Source of the DNA: Choristoneura fumiferana
Taxonomy: Eukaryota; Arthropoda; Insecta; Lepidoptera; Tortricidae
Assembly (NCBI RefSeq): GCF_025370935.1
Contig: NC_133501.1
Coordinates: forward strand, 4,347,170-4,411,169
Length of the DNA: 64,000 nucleotides
Reading direction: 5' to 3'
The position numbers and the translations under genes were made by a program. Positions 35,701 through 42,848 of this stretch are shown piece by piece; positions within the stretch are counted from its first letter, which is position 1; each line of letters opens with the position of its first letter. The notes under the pieces were generated by a model that saw only the letters and a list, made by a program, of their open reading frames with translations, was not told the DNA's origin and made no database searches.

Positions 35701-36692
35701 CAAATATTGTAGGGGCACCTATGGTAATTTTGATAGGTATATTTAGTAGTAACTCGCGCATTTGCTCTTGAAAAATCATCATTTGGTGAAGTGGAACTGA
35801 TGATGAAGACCACATTTGACCAACGGAGCGACTACTCAATAACAAGTACTTCAATTACTTTAACACAGTCGCTAAGCAATTTAAGCTCATCGTAATGCAT
35901 ATGTTGAAATTAAACTGGTGATGAAGCACCAGGACTCCTCAATACTGAACGTCTCTGCATCGCAAAAAGCAATTTTTCGTACAAAGTGACGAGCAGTTGG
36001 CGTTAAACTATTGTATCTTCTACACTAAAAAGAGTGAAAAAAACATTTATAACAAAGAAATTGAACCGATTACAAAAAACCATGAAAAAAATTTTCTACC
36101 AGTCTGAAGTCGGTGCCTCAGCACGAGCCAGCAGGAGTGGAAGGTGGAACTATAGTCCTCTACCTCACCTACATTCTATAATATACTGGGTTTCAATCAC
36201 TCTTGAACTTCAGACTGGTAGAAAATTATTTTCGTGGTTTTTTGTAGTGGGTACAATTTTTTTTTTTTACTAACAGATACATGTTAGTTTGTGGTTGTGG
36301 ACGAGAAACTACTAAGTACAGACCGCATAGCTAAATATATCGAAAGCTAAGCAATTCTGTGTCCCTACAGCTGTCTATGAAAGTAGTAGTCGCACCTGCA
36401 GGGCTACTCCGAAACTCGAAACTCAAAGTTCGTGTCGTGCGGTCCCTCTGACACTTATACTATTTAATACGAGAGCGAGAGGGACGGCACGATACGAACT
36501 TCGAGTTTCGTAGTAGCCCTGCTGTCAGTGGTGAAATAGTCCATGCGTCGCGCTCGCTCATCTGTCACATTCGTATTCCAGCTGATCGACACGAACGCCG
36601 ACGGGGTCGTGACCCCCGACGAGCTGGCGCGGTGGTGCGCGCGCGACCCCGCGCTGCGGCGGTCTCTGAACACGCTGGACACCGTGCTGTGA
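5711..36692 (+). CDS. KChIP: KChIP-like EF-hand calcium sensor gene (8 exons, 5' end missing)
   Basis: Neuronal calcium sensor of the Kv-channel-interacting-protein family. In other animals these bind the cytoplasmic N-terminus of Kv4 (Shal) channels and tune A-type current (family knowledge). Eight exons join in one frame: 5711-5768, 9545-9569, 24175-24296, 26648-26717, 27576-27646, 33708-33836, 35145-35228, 36582-36692. They give about 222 residues ending in TVL. Family hallmarks are RHRPEGL, MYRGFKQECPSGVV, the FFPLGDASQYA helix, and EF-hand loops. EF1 is degenerate, as in all KChIPs. EF2 starts with Lys and is probably weak. EF3 (DADGDGRVTRQE) and EF4 (DTNADGVVTPDE) are canonical. The start codon lies in an unidentified upstream exon, perhaps outside the window. 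All introns are GT-AG, the largest 14.6 kb. The 3' exons are much more GC-rich than the introns around them. The family call is firm; the first two exons are less so. Confidence 0.88.
6017..6335. repeat. SINE family A, inverted head-body chimera
   Basis: The tRNA-like head (6030-6140) is in minus orientation and the body (6141-6335) in plus orientation, meeting exactly at ccacggctt|gaaatttaccacg. Confidence 0.75.
6523..6832 (-). repeat. SINE family A, full copy
   Basis: (ATC)n tail at the left, cccagcctatatacgtccca body, tRNA-like head ending at ccaccacggctt. Confidence 0.82.
7526..7575 (+). ncRNA. Degenerate hammerhead-like motif, second copy
   Basis: Same repeat as 44506: TTGATGA, a GAACTC...TTC arm, then CGAAACGCGG. 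The first core base is T instead of C and the GUC triplet is altered, so it is probably dead. Flanking gtagtgtggtggtggtgat agrees with the other copy. Confidence 0.3.
8336..8915. mobile_element. TTAA-flanked MITE (580 bp)
   Basis: Perfect 19-bp inverted ends AGGTGCTGATAAACTTGAG, each flanked by TTAA (8332-8335, 8916-8919), typical of piggyBac-type transposition. The interior has cgatatcggat-like palindromic sequence (8580-8860) and no transposase. A fragment of the end also occurs near 42400. Confidence 0.85.
9197..9376 (+). repeat. LINE 3' end / Bm1-like repeat, family D
   Basis: cagccggaagccggtgaaat, ggttggcaacgcatctgcaa, ggcggtggtgatctcttacc, then gaataaaaaa. This 3'-end type is common in Lepidoptera (recollection). 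Confidence 0.7.
9545..9569 (+). CDS. KChIP: KChIP-like gene, 25-nt microexon (inferred)
   Basis: Acceptor tttcag and donor CAG|gtgtca enclose eight codons plus one base, reading GPSHDIKS. It accepts phase 0 from 5768. Its last G combines with AG at 24175 to give Glu, so the junction reads KSEEDCEEAPLP. The frame stays open past the donor until a TGA ending at 9772, so intron retention would give a different C-terminus. The microexon is optional for the frame because an alternative acceptor at 24177 also works. Confidence 0.45.
10764..12160. other. Intron sequence, nothing recognised
   Basis: Part of the 14.6-kb KChIP intron. AT-rich, with short frames only and no terminal repeats seen. Confidence 0.4.
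12200..12420 (-). pseudogene. Probable LINE 3'-end remnant
   Basis: gtgggcaaaggcctttcttc and tcttgggtctacctctggtc resemble the ends of RTE-type elements; no intact frame. Confidence 0.4.
12746..13048 (-). repeat. SINE family A, full copy
   Basis: Same structure as 6523-6832 and nearly identical to it; flanked by cactacgagta-like duplications (ctactacgagtat at 12735 and 13055). Confidence 0.82.
13060..14520. other. Intron sequence, nothing recognised
   Basis: Mostly AT-rich, except a GC-richer patch at 13420-13490 (ggcgggggcactgccgtgcc) containing a small inverted repeat. Confidence 0.4.
14523..14796 (+). repeat. SINE family B, full copy
   Basis: The tRNA-derived head has tggctaggtggttag and ggttcgaatcccggcc as A and B boxes. 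The body ends gactaggtcaattgg and the tail is (TTTA)n. Confidence 0.85.
15335..15510 (-). pseudogene. LINE reverse-transcriptase C-terminal fragment
   Basis: Minus strand reads RGRPRRRWWDDLDTYAKDW, the same family position as 1030-1202, then a stop. Ends with the tgtcccactgctgggcaaat phrase. Confidence 0.65.
16291..16411. mobile_element. Palindromic MITE, GGGGCTGTTTCACC family, left end worn
   Basis: The right end gtgaaacagccccttaa is intact and the left end reduced to gattagtggtaactggg. Lies in the largest KChIP intron. Confidence 0.7.
16620..17160. repeat. Diverged tandem duplication
   Basis: Three related segments repeat ggttataaccctataagt, gaaaaacatatcatcatcat and ttgacatgaactattcagg. 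No frame survives. Confidence 0.55.
17664..18990. mobile_element. Penelope-like element, fold-back (two inverted copies)
   Basis: Flanked by a 14-bp direct repeat TTGAATTAATTCAT (17650-17663 and 18991-19004). Two copies of a Penelope 3' half face outward: minus strand 18322-17664 and plus strand 18361-18949, with a GT-rich stretch between them. The arms match over more than 500 bp. The left arm lacks about 40 bp (at 18100) and extends further upstream (KSIFRPHMQLRQLV, SPKDKEPLSGPG). Lies in the 14.6-kb KChIP intron. Confidence 0.85.
18362..18925 (+). CDS. Penelope GIY-YIG endonuclease C-terminal fragment
   Basis: The open frame includes VYMIPCACGKSYIGETGRNV and STRVSEHIRSMRKQDDKGSA, the GIY-YIG nuclease region found at the C-terminus of Penelope-like reverse transcriptases. 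It then runs to PKHVELNSI and stop. The reverse transcriptase is absent, so this is a truncated copy, probably not translated. A mirrored, frame-damaged copy lies on the other strand at 17955-18300. Confidence 0.82.
   Translation, partial: VYMIPCACGKSYIGETGRNVSTRVSEHIRSMRKQDDKGSAVAEHSMNSDSTHYIRFDKVSVLAREKFFIPRKVREAIEISRRPNFNRDSGWTVPPSWKTVLNTRAASSVCVNVPLQSDIVSVVCYPTFDSCNDDENAGSCVPVSVSSGSRASRAAARSARVAAAAESRCSEDEGLRISPKHVELNSI
19770..20035 (-). pseudogene. Retroelement coding fragment
   Basis: Minus strand has SLKWQWAGHIA, a LINE C-terminal motif. The piece tggtggttcggccaggatcg recurs, inverted and diverged, at 38110-38150. Confidence 0.55.
20042..20261 (+). repeat. Interspersed repeat, ctaatattataaatgtgaaag type
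   Basis: Runs from tactaatattataaatgtga to gggcgggtaaaagctagta; the inverted relative is 45223-45425. Confidence 0.65.
20270..20995. other. Probable repeat, unclassified
   Basis: gagcagttcagtttag-like phrases recur in inverted form at 20345-20400 and 20975-21005 (cctaaactgaatcg, agcctaaactggatcg), so this may be a MITE of about 660 bp. No frame. Confidence 0.35.
21000..21205 (+). pseudogene. Jockey-type LINE ORF2 C-terminal remnant
   Basis: Reads LPGTAFSERYRLEIFKKRVC then QSFKG, like the LPxxxFPxxYxLxxFKxRV tail of Jockey-type elements; stop soon after. Confidence 0.55.
24175..24296 (+). CDS. KChIP: KChIP-like gene, exon with RHRPEGL and start of EF1
   Basis: Encodes EEDCEEAPLP, then RHRPEGLRELARGSRFTA, then REIQLMYRGFKQ, the conserved entry helix of the KChIP core. 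Acceptor ttcag at 24170-24174, donor AAACAG|gtgaat, phase 0 at the 3' end. A second in-frame acceptor two bases downstream (24177) would join directly to the exon ending at 5768. Confidence 0.88.
24369..24567 (+). repeat. SINE family B, internally deleted copy
   Basis: Head agatggcctagtggttag joins directly to the middle after gaagctatg; the B box is lost. Starts 72 bp after a KChIP exon. Confidence 0.75.
24631..24752. mobile_element. Hairpin MITE, GGGCTACTACGAAACTCGAAG family
   Basis: About 120-bp near-perfect palindrome whose loop is cttatgctatttaatacga. One of at least five copies in the window (also 31859, 33333, 36398, 56731). Confidence 0.85.
24815..25000. repeat. Palindromic repeat associated with SINE C
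   Basis: tttttgtatttttcatttca and its inverse around gatcatcccgtaac form a palindrome of about 150 bp; pieces also lie at 31000 and 38560. Confidence 0.5.
25495..25725 (+). repeat. SINE family C, full copy
   Basis: tRNA-like head with gtgtagcggtatggcacgc; trailing part tttttctggtttttctgtgc is shared with the copies at 31000 and 38255. Confidence 0.72.
25800..25945. mobile_element. MITE with TTA duplication (146 bp)
   Basis: Ends AGCCGGGTTTA and TAAACCTGGCT, flanked by TTA. The arms also share gaaaaatcgtgcaagttgca in inverted form. Located in KChIP intron 3. Confidence 0.75.
26226..26410 (+). repeat. Repeat family E with GAAA run
   Basis: gtttggctccataagtacca and ggtctccactcagcatgtgt, shared with 37152-37450 and, inverted, near 16500-16600. 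Confidence 0.6.
26648..26717 (+). CDS. KChIP: KChIP-like gene, EF1 exon
   Basis: Reads ECPSGVVDEEAFKHIFSQFFPLG. The Cys-Pro in the first EF loop is the family signature that disables calcium binding at EF1. Acceptor tttacag, donor GGAG|gttagt, leaving one base (G) that completes Asp with the next exon. Confidence 0.92.
27576..27646 (+). CDS. KChIP: KChIP-like gene, EF2 exon
   Basis: Reads (D)ASQYAQLVFNTVKDKQSGKINFE. Loop position 1 of EF2 is Lys instead of Asp (KDKQSGKINFEE), which should weaken or abolish metal binding. Acceptor ggttgcag, donor TTTGAG|gtcagt, phase 0 at the end. An (ATC)n run follows the donor. Confidence 0.92.
27694..27765 (+). repeat. SINE family B head fragment
   Basis: gagaacctgactacgaagct and gggttcgatt remain; the body is missing. 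Confidence 0.55.
28947..29522. repeat. 32-bp minisatellite, about 18 copies
   Basis: Unit starts ttgacattctactacttggt and continues tattttacgacc. Units begin every 32 bp from 28979 to 29491 without gaps. Variants swap acttgg and acctgg, cattct and cgttct, and gacc and gatc. In the 6-kb KChIP intron before the EF3 exon. Confidence 0.93.
29589..29740. mobile_element. Palindrome-ended MITE (about 150 bp)
   Basis: CGAACAAATTGAATCATGA at the left and its inverse at the right. Lies just past the 32-bp minisatellite. Confidence 0.65.
29910..30135 (-). repeat. SINE family C, minus copy
   Basis: gggaatcgaacccaggtcct and gctataaaccgctacaccac form the inverted B and A boxes. Confidence 0.72.
30240..30290. 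repeat. Interstitial TTAGG-type runs
   Basis: ggttaggttaggtcacgtta and attaggttaggttaggttag, the insect telomere unit, in about seven copies with interruptions. Shorter runs at 3173, 21926 and 57182. Confidence 0.6.
31000..31265 (+). repeat. SINE family C, plus copy
   Basis: gtgtagcggtatagcacgcg, gtcctgggtccggttccc, then the shared ttttctggtgtttctgtt tail. Preceded by ttgtattttttatttcaact, which also accompanies other copies. Confidence 0.75.
31859..31991. mobile_element. Hairpin MITE, same 120-bp family
   Basis: Both arms present; the left arm has an extra cgaaacacgaa duplication. Loop cttacactgtttgatacga. Confidence 0.8.
32146..32546. mobile_element. MITE with TGAGGGCTATCG ends, second copy (inverted)
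   Basis: Reverse-complement homologue of 1259-1677, sharing for example cttttgttcggaaaaaaggg-like and gacagttttgtctttcgg interior blocks. In a KChIP intron. Confidence 0.8.
33003..33169. mobile_element. hAT-type MITE (167 bp) with 8-bp duplication
   Basis: Inverted ends CAGAGGCGTCTTTA and TAAAGACGCCGCTG (13 of 14 match), flanked by the perfect 8-bp duplication CTTGCGAC (32995-33002, 33170-33177). No coding capacity. Confidence 0.88.
33333..33411. mobile_element. Hairpin MITE, half copy
   Basis: Only loop and right arm remain (acgagagtgagagggatggt through tttcgtagtagcacc). It therefore cannot fold like the full copies. Confidence 0.65.
33708..33836 (+). CDS. KChIP: KChIP-like gene, EF3 exon
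   Basis: 43 codons from EFLEILSRVARGSEQEK through WVFRLYDADGDGRVTRQE to MIKVVQ. The EF3 loop has all coordinating positions (D1, D3, D5, G6, T9, E12). Acceptor cattccag, donor GTACAG|gtaggc, both phases 0. A Penelope-like insertion begins about 40 bp after the donor. Confidence 0.94.
33872..34412 (-). mobile_element. Second Penelope-like fold-back insertion
   Basis: The minus strand carries the same nuclease region (IRFDKVSVLAREKFFIPRKV and on to SSGSRASRA). Both outer ends are inverted copies of the element's 3' end (33875-33935 against 34345-34412), joined near 34336. It lies in the KChIP intron 40 bp after the EF3 exon. No direct target duplication was seen. Confidence 0.78.
34821..35096 (-). 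repeat. Family D repeat, minus copy
   Basis: Poly(T) start, inverted body, and the 5' part ggaccttgcacaaggtccta. Ends 50 bp before a KChIP exon. Confidence 0.75.
35145..35228 (+). CDS. KChIP: KChIP-like gene, EF3-EF4 linker exon
   Basis: 28 codons: AIYELVG, a Gly/Pro/Ala-rich linker, then QDHVDRIFH. It matches the family positions AIYDMMG and HVxxFFQ, but the linker between them has diverged from the vertebrate form. Acceptor attccag, donor TTCCAC|gtgagt, phase 0 on both sides. A C-rich run follows within the next 40 bp. Confidence 0.88.
36064..36255. mobile_element. Palindrome-ended MITE (about 190 bp)
   Basis: About 45-bp inverted ends including TTTTCTACCAGTCTGAAG at the left and CTTCAGACTGGTAGAAAA at the right, in the last KChIP intron. 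Confidence 0.72.
36398..36523. mobile_element. Hairpin MITE, same 120-bp family
   Basis: Both arms present, 60 bp upstream of the last KChIP exon, inside the last intron. Confidence 0.82.
36582..36692 (+). CDS. KChIP: KChIP-like gene, last coding exon with EF4
   Basis: Reads LIDTNADGVVTPDELARWC, then ARDPALRRSLNTLDTVL and TGA at 36690-36692. The EF4 loop is canonical. KChIPs normally end with a short helix after EF4 (SLQLFQNVM type), which SLNTLDTVL matches in position. Acceptor cgtattccag. It is strongly GC-rich. Confidence 0.93.
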   Translation: MIDTNADGVVTPDELARWCARDPALRRSLNTLDTVL

Positions 36693-36912
36693 CCAGGTCG
36701 CGCGCGGGACGAGGACGGCAGGTGCGAAAGGGACAGTAGATCAGTGTTGCCATGTGGAAAAATTGGTTCCAGGGTGAATATTCGGGCCGTATCATCGAGC
36801 AAGCGCACCGGGAAAAATTAAATGTCCTGATGAAAATCCTAATATGACCCTAAAAGTTCATTTCTTATAGCAGAGATTTCGCGTAGCTTGAACGACGTAC
36901 ATTTAAACAAAA

Positions 36913-36918
36913 AATAAA
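36913..36918 (+). terminator. Poly(A) signal AATAAA for the KChIP-like gene
   Basis: AATAAA lies 220 bp after the KChIP stop codon in an AT-rich patch, the first such signal downstream. Cleavage would fall near 36935-36945. No GT-rich downstream element was verified. Confidence 0.45.
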
Positions 36919-36949
36919 TTATTACTGTTTTAATAAGAGATTGTCTACA

Positions 36950-37132
36950 GTCCACAGCGCGCAGGATGCTCCACCGCCCCGCCGCCCGCCCCTGCGACCC
37001 CCGCCACTCCAGCGACCCCGCGACCCCGCGACCCCCGCGACCCCCGCGACCCCAGCCACTCCAGTGACCCCGCCGCCCCCACGGCACCCCGGCGAGCGCC
37101 GCCGCCTGTGCCCGCCCGAGTCATTGCCACTG
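36950..37132 (+). repeat. GC-rich CCCGCGACC array past the KChIP gene
   Basis: Imperfect 9-15 bp C-rich units (ccccgcgacc, ccccagccactcc), preceded by gcgcagGATG and ending CCACT|gtaaga, so exon-like at both ends. One frame is open (RPRDPATPATPATPATPVTP). Low complexity makes coding unlikely. Confidence 0.5.
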
Positions 37133-37151
37133 TAAGAGCTCCACAACGTAA

Positions 37152-37450
37152 ATAAATAGAAAGAAAGAAAGAAAGGTTTATTTTGGCTCCATAAGTAAAG
37201 AAAGAAAGAAAGAAAGAAAGAAAGAAAAACATTTATTCGTGACATTTTTACAAATAAAAGAAAAAGAAAAAAAGGAAATAAATTTTGTCACGAAATGGTC
37301 CCAACTCAGCATGACCACCTAAAACTGACTAAAACTAGCACTAGAACTATGTTACTTGGTGACACGGCTGGATACCAAAAAGGGTCTCCACTCAGCATGT
37401 GTTGCCGCACATTATGTGCAGTAACGCTGGTTTTCTGTGGAGCCCAAACG
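37152..37450 (+). repeat. Repeat family E with GAAA runs
   Basis: Two (GAAA)n blocks, then the sequence shared with 26226-26410. Confidence 0.62.
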
Positions 37451-37810
37451 TTAAATAAATAGCTTATCTTTCCCCAGAAAACATTTGTCCTAATCGATTC
37501 ATTTTCCAACTGTTTCATATGAACGAACGACATTTTTTAAACTGTTATTAAACAATAATACTTTGTCACAGACAAAAAAAATTGTTCTAAAGAAACAGTA
37601 TACTGGTTATAATTTCCGATTTTTGGACGCATATATAGGTTCACGATTTGATATGTGGTAGATAAATAAGTTTTTGTTAATATTATTATTATTAATACAA
37701 GCTTTTTTGCTGATTGTACTCTTTGTTCATTGTACAAACTTGCATTGTCATCCAAACTACATTTCCGTACCGAATTTCAAGTTGATGTCATTGTTGTTGA
37801 TTGTCGTTGT

Positions 37811-38088
37811 GCAGGTGGTAGGACCTTGTGCAAGGTCCGCCCGGATTGCTGCCACCATCTTGCTCGCTAATCCTGCCGTGAAGCAGCACTGCTTGCACTG
37901 TTGTGTTTCGGCGTTGAGAGTAAGACAGCCGGTGAAATTACTGGCACTTGAGGTATCCCATCTTCATAGGCCTCTAGGTTGGCAACGCATCTGCAATACC
38001 CCTGGTGATGCAGATGTTTATGGGCGGTGGTGATCTCTTACCATCAGGAGACCCACTTGCTCGTTTGGCATCCAGTCGAATAAAAAAA
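37811..38088 (+). repeat. Family D repeat, plus copy
   Basis: ggtggtaggaccttgtgcaa through the (A)n end. A further retroelement piece (cggagactatcctggccgga) follows. Confidence 0.78.
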
Positions 38089-38254
38089 AACCGTTGAGGA
38101 GTTTCGTCCTGCGGAGACTATCCTGGCCGGACCACCAGCATGTCACGACCAAATTATTTGTACTGTCACCAGGTTTACATATGTATGGCAAGCAAGTCAA
38201 TTCGACGACTGGAAGTGCGTCAAATTTAACTTCTAAGATTTGACCTGTACCTAC

Positions 38255-38620
38255 CCGTACATAGATATATACGATATCTCTTGTCCGGGTGAGCGGTTAG
38301 TTCCGAAGGAATGCCGAAAAAGTTTGAGGGCTTACGGCATAGATGTCGCTAGCGTCGCTGCTTAAGTGACTAAGTAAGGGACACAAGCTGAGATATGAGG
38401 TGCATAGGGAAATTCGTGTCGGTACGTTGACATCAGTGGTGTAGCGGTATAGCACGCGGTACGAATTACCGAGGACCTGGGTTCGATTCCCAGTGATGGT
38501 CTTATTTTTCTGTTTTTTCTGTGCATCTATATTTCAGTTTGTATTTTCAATTTCGGTTTTACGGGATGACCGTAAAAGTAAAAATTTGGAATTGAAATAA
38601 AAAATACAAAAAGATTCCAA
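38255..38620 (+). repeat. SINE family C, plus copy
   Basis: gtgtagcggtatagcacgcg and gacctgggttcgattccca boxes, followed by the shared tail and an inverted aatacaaaaa segment. Confidence 0.75.
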
Positions 38621-38639
38621 AAAAACAATCTTAATTGAT

Positions 38640-41600
38640 ATATACATTGAAAGTCAAATAAAATCTTGTAAATTATTGTAAATTTACCATTTTTCTTTAA
38701 TCAGCAGGTAACAGAAGCAGCGCCTCGCAGAGCTAGGCAGATAATACGCAGAAAATCGACCCCGCAGTCGCGATGAGTGAAAAGCGACTTCAATACGTGC
38801 TTGTCAAAGTTCAAAATGCATCGTCTCCATCAGTGCTATATGACTGTGTGAATGAAGCCAACTGTCATTCTATCCCTTGTCATTAAATTTAGTACTTAAT
38901 CATATTTATAACAGGGTTGGAAATTATCAGGATAATTATTTTTGATAGTTATCCGATAATTATCAGATAATTGTCGAATAATTAATCTGTTATTATTATG
39001 ATATTTAATAGAATGTTATTTCAATTGTCATATTGCCCGTGTTCGGTAAGAAACACAGTTGATGTGATGCCGAATAGTGATAAAAATATTACCCCACACA
39101 CTTTGAATCTTAACAGCTAAAACCAAACCAGCACAAACTCACAAATACTTAATCTAAGTGTGCTAAACTAAATTTAAGCAACATTAAATTACTTCAAATC
39201 AGATTATCAGCACTTTCAGACATCTGTATAAAGGTTTTTAACACTATAATTATCTTGATCATTATCACAATATTTTATCAATATAGTTATCTTTATAATT
39301 ATCACAATAATTATTTGATTATTATTTGATCCCGTGCAACCCTGATTTTCATTGAATAAGCACTCATTTATTTAATTTTACATCCTAAAAGCAAAACGGC
39401 TACGGTCTAGATCTAAAAAAACATTCAAATCTGTGCAGTTATTCATTCATATGATTGAATCCCAAATATATTTACAAGCTTTCGCATTTGTAGGATAAAT
39501 TGTTGCTATAGGGTACTTACTCTGAGCCCTTTCTCGAAACTGTTATTCAAAACTATAGGCTTTACCTTAGAAAGTAGTGTCAAAAATTATGAAATGATTA
39601 AGTAGATATCATTATCACGTCTGCCAAATAACATAACTATTGAAATTGCTGACAACTATAATTATATACATGCCGCATTTATTATTTTTCCTAAAAACGG
39701 TCAAAGTTTAATATAAAGTTAAATTACGAACTGAGGTCTTATTGTGTTTTTCATGATCAACTTAGTGAAATTATAGTGAAATTGTTATTAATTTCAAAAT
39801 AACATTAGTAATGTTATTTGGCTCGCATGGTAACAATTATTTCTATTTACTTAAAATTATGGTTCCAAAATTCAATAAATTCACATTTTAAAATGAATCT
39901 TAGCATTTTATAACATCAAATTTATCATCCGTGTTACTTAATTTGACACCAAAAAGCGATATACTTTTTAGTTAATATTTAGTAATTAGTTACAAAATCT
40001 GAAAAGTCCTTGTTCGTAACTGGGTTACCAAGCAATCCTATTTTGATTTGTGTAAATCAATCTTGTAAATATCTTCGACATATTTTATCAAATTTTAACA
40101 GTAGTTAATATTTAACCTTTCTCTCGTTAACACGCTAGATTCCTCCCTTAATCTAGTAAATATAAGCAATTTAATAATGATATTCAAAGTCATTGAGAAA
40201 TCAAAAAATATTTATTCGTCGAAACAAAGACGGTCGAAAAAAATTAACGTTTTAAAAATGTTAAAACAAATTATCGTTAGATACTATAAAACTAAATATA
40301 ATATTTATATTTTATTATATTTATATTATTATAGATATGTTTAAGTTTTAACATAATAATTTATAAGCGATACTTTGCAGGAAATTTTGTATAGATTTCT
40401 TATGACATACGAGTACTTACCAAGTATGAATTTTACTTACAATTCGTGTGTTTTTAAAACGTCATTTTAAAATGTTTATAACTACCTGAACATAAACAAA
40501 AAGCAATACTACTATGTATAATACATATAGTTATAACTTTACATTTGTTAAAACACTTTGTTTTTTTAGATTAGGACACAAAACAGTAAAAAACGTTTTA
40601 AAATAAAATAAAATTTTGATGGCGTTGTAGACACGATAACTCCGAACTCCCAATCAATCTACTTTTTTTATGTCTAACATTTTTTTGTGGTCTGTTCGCC
40701 AACAGTTAAAAAAAATACAAAATCTAGGTTTCTTAACTCATTCTTTACAAATGCGAGTACTTTTACTTTACCTATAAAACAATATTTTAAACAATTATTA
40801 ACTGTACAAACACAACAACACGCGAATACCCAAACTACACCCTCGAGGCACATTCCAGATTAGGGAATACTTACTTAATGATAAAACGGTTGCTCGACGG
40901 GCCACGTTTGACAAGAACTGGATACCTGATACTACGAAACTCTGTGCGTGCGTGAAAAGCCACGCCCGTCATACAGTTTGCGGTAATATAGCGACATTTA
41001 CTATTCCCAGACGGTATCATAGACTCTGGCCAACGAAAGCTGTCCACGAGAAACAACGGTAAATTTTTAAAAAATGAGGCTGACAACACTTGCTGTACAC
41101 TGATTAAACGATGTTGATACTTAGACATTATTTAAATTTTCCAGATATTAAATCATACACTAGACTCTTTAAAGTGCATCAAAATTCATGTAGTAATGTG
41201 TGAAAGTTGATGAAGCACTTTAGTAGTCCCTTGGTAAATTTAATGATCTTTGTCAGTGCCCATTTACGTAGGTACAGCTCAGACGCGTTAAATTTTGGAC
41301 CATTTTGACCAGATTGGCGTTTGACACAAATATCAAATTCTTTTAAACTATTTATCTATTACGACCATTTCTTGCCAAAACCCGATTGAAAATGAAATGA
41401 CACAAATTAGCCCTTAATAAGGCCCCATTTATTTGAGTATACTATACCATATAATCAAAAGCACCAAAAATATAAGAAAAAAAACAAACAACAAATATAT
41501 TTTAAAGCTAGTCGTATTTTCAATAATTACAACGGAAATTGTGACGTATTATGAAATAAATAAGGTTCAGTTTCCAACTCAATGCAAGTGGTCGCTAAAT

Positions 41601-42810
41601 CACCTTACCTTATTAAGGGTTAATGATATTTGCACTTTAGCACTAAATAGATATACATAATTATATTTACACAATGTTTTACTGATCACATATCCCATGA
41701 TCACAGTAAGTAAGCGAAAATATCTTGATACCATAAGTAGGTACAGTTGAATTTCAATTCCGGGAATTGTGTTAGACATAACCTAACCAACAAAGAGTTG
41801 GAAAACTTTGCCACTTCAAAGTTCAATATCTCAAAAACGGATTTTGATGAAACATGTATAAGAACCATTGCTAAAAAACCCGATTTCAAAGAAAAAAAAC
41901 CGCATTCAAATCAGTCCACCCGTTTAAGAGCTACGGTGCCACAGACAGACACACATAGTGGTCAAAGGGGGTTAAAAAAGGTGAAAACATACAAAAAAAA
42001 CCAACTTTCATGCTTGTTAATTGCAATTTAACTCATCCCTTTAAAAGTTATAAATTATTTTGGGTATGATAAATTAAATCCTTTAAAAAATATGGTTGAG
42101 TTGTAGTTGCAACGCTTAAGTCGTACTTTTTTAAATGTTATTTCATTTAGTTTAATTAAATTGATAAATATAAATTTAACTAGTCTATAAAACTTTGCGC
42201 GGAACATTAAAGGCAATACTATTTAATAAATTCTATTTACTACTTATATATAACTCGTTACATAATATTTACCTCCTCGTTGATCTATTGAACCTTTTCT
42301 CTTCCAATTAGGGTACATTTTTCTTCGAATGCCTTAAAATTATTCCTATAATATTATATTGTAAAATGTGTCTCTATTGGCAAATCTATAATTAAGATGC
42401 TGATAAACTTGAGCATTAAGAAACAAGTCAGTTTGTTCACCTAAAATTAAACAGCACAGTCATTTTTTAATTTAAAAAATGATATATTTGCCAAAGAGTC
42501 GCATTTAGAATAAGTCGCCCGGTCAAGCTTGAATTATAATCTTCACGTAATAACTTTAACGTTAATAAATAATAACTAATTAATCTGTAGAATTCACAAT
42601 ATTAAAGATATAACCACACATAAAAAGTTTGTTGGGTTATATTTACGAGCTTGTACCGGAGCGAGCCCCTACCTCTATTATGTCAAAGCGTTCGACCAAT
42701 CGCCTATCGACTACGCTTGTGTGAGTGAGGGTACGTGTAGCACACACCTGTATGACCACGATCCGGTTTAGGACTTCAAGTTCTGTAATCATAAAAATTG
42801 TGTTAATACG
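38640..42810. other. AT-rich intergenic stretch
   Basis: Between the KChIP and His/Asp-rich genes. No exon recognised. Contains a repeat piece at 41790-41975, a fragment of the TTAA MITE end near 42400, and an unrecognised 85-codon minus frame (41128-40871) reading SKYQHRLISVQQVLSASFF at its start. Otherwise low in repeats for this window. Confidence 0.5.
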
Positions 42811-42814
42811 AATT

Positions 42815-42848
42815 ATGTTTGTGTTACACGTACAATGTATGAGTGAAG
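42815..42848 (+). CDS. Candidate first coding exon of the His/Asp-rich gene
   Basis: ATG at 42815 (or at 42839, giving MSE) runs to GAAG|gtaaaa and leaves one G. That G pairs with TA at 46334 to make Val and continue the hydrophobic run. Phase, donor and the resulting signal-like N-terminus agree, but no transcript evidence is available and no in-frame upstream stop was found. Confidence 0.4.

Noticed and set aside
36464..36808. Minus-strand frame opposite the last KChIP exon
   Set aside because: Shadow of the GC-rich EF4 exon and a MITE.
36941..37135. Pro/Thr-rich 64-codon frame as a mucin-like protein
   Set aside because: Low-complexity C-rich array; open frame is expected from composition.
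40871..41128. 85-codon minus-strand frame as a gene
   Set aside because: No homology, no splice or poly(A) support; chance frame cannot be excluded.
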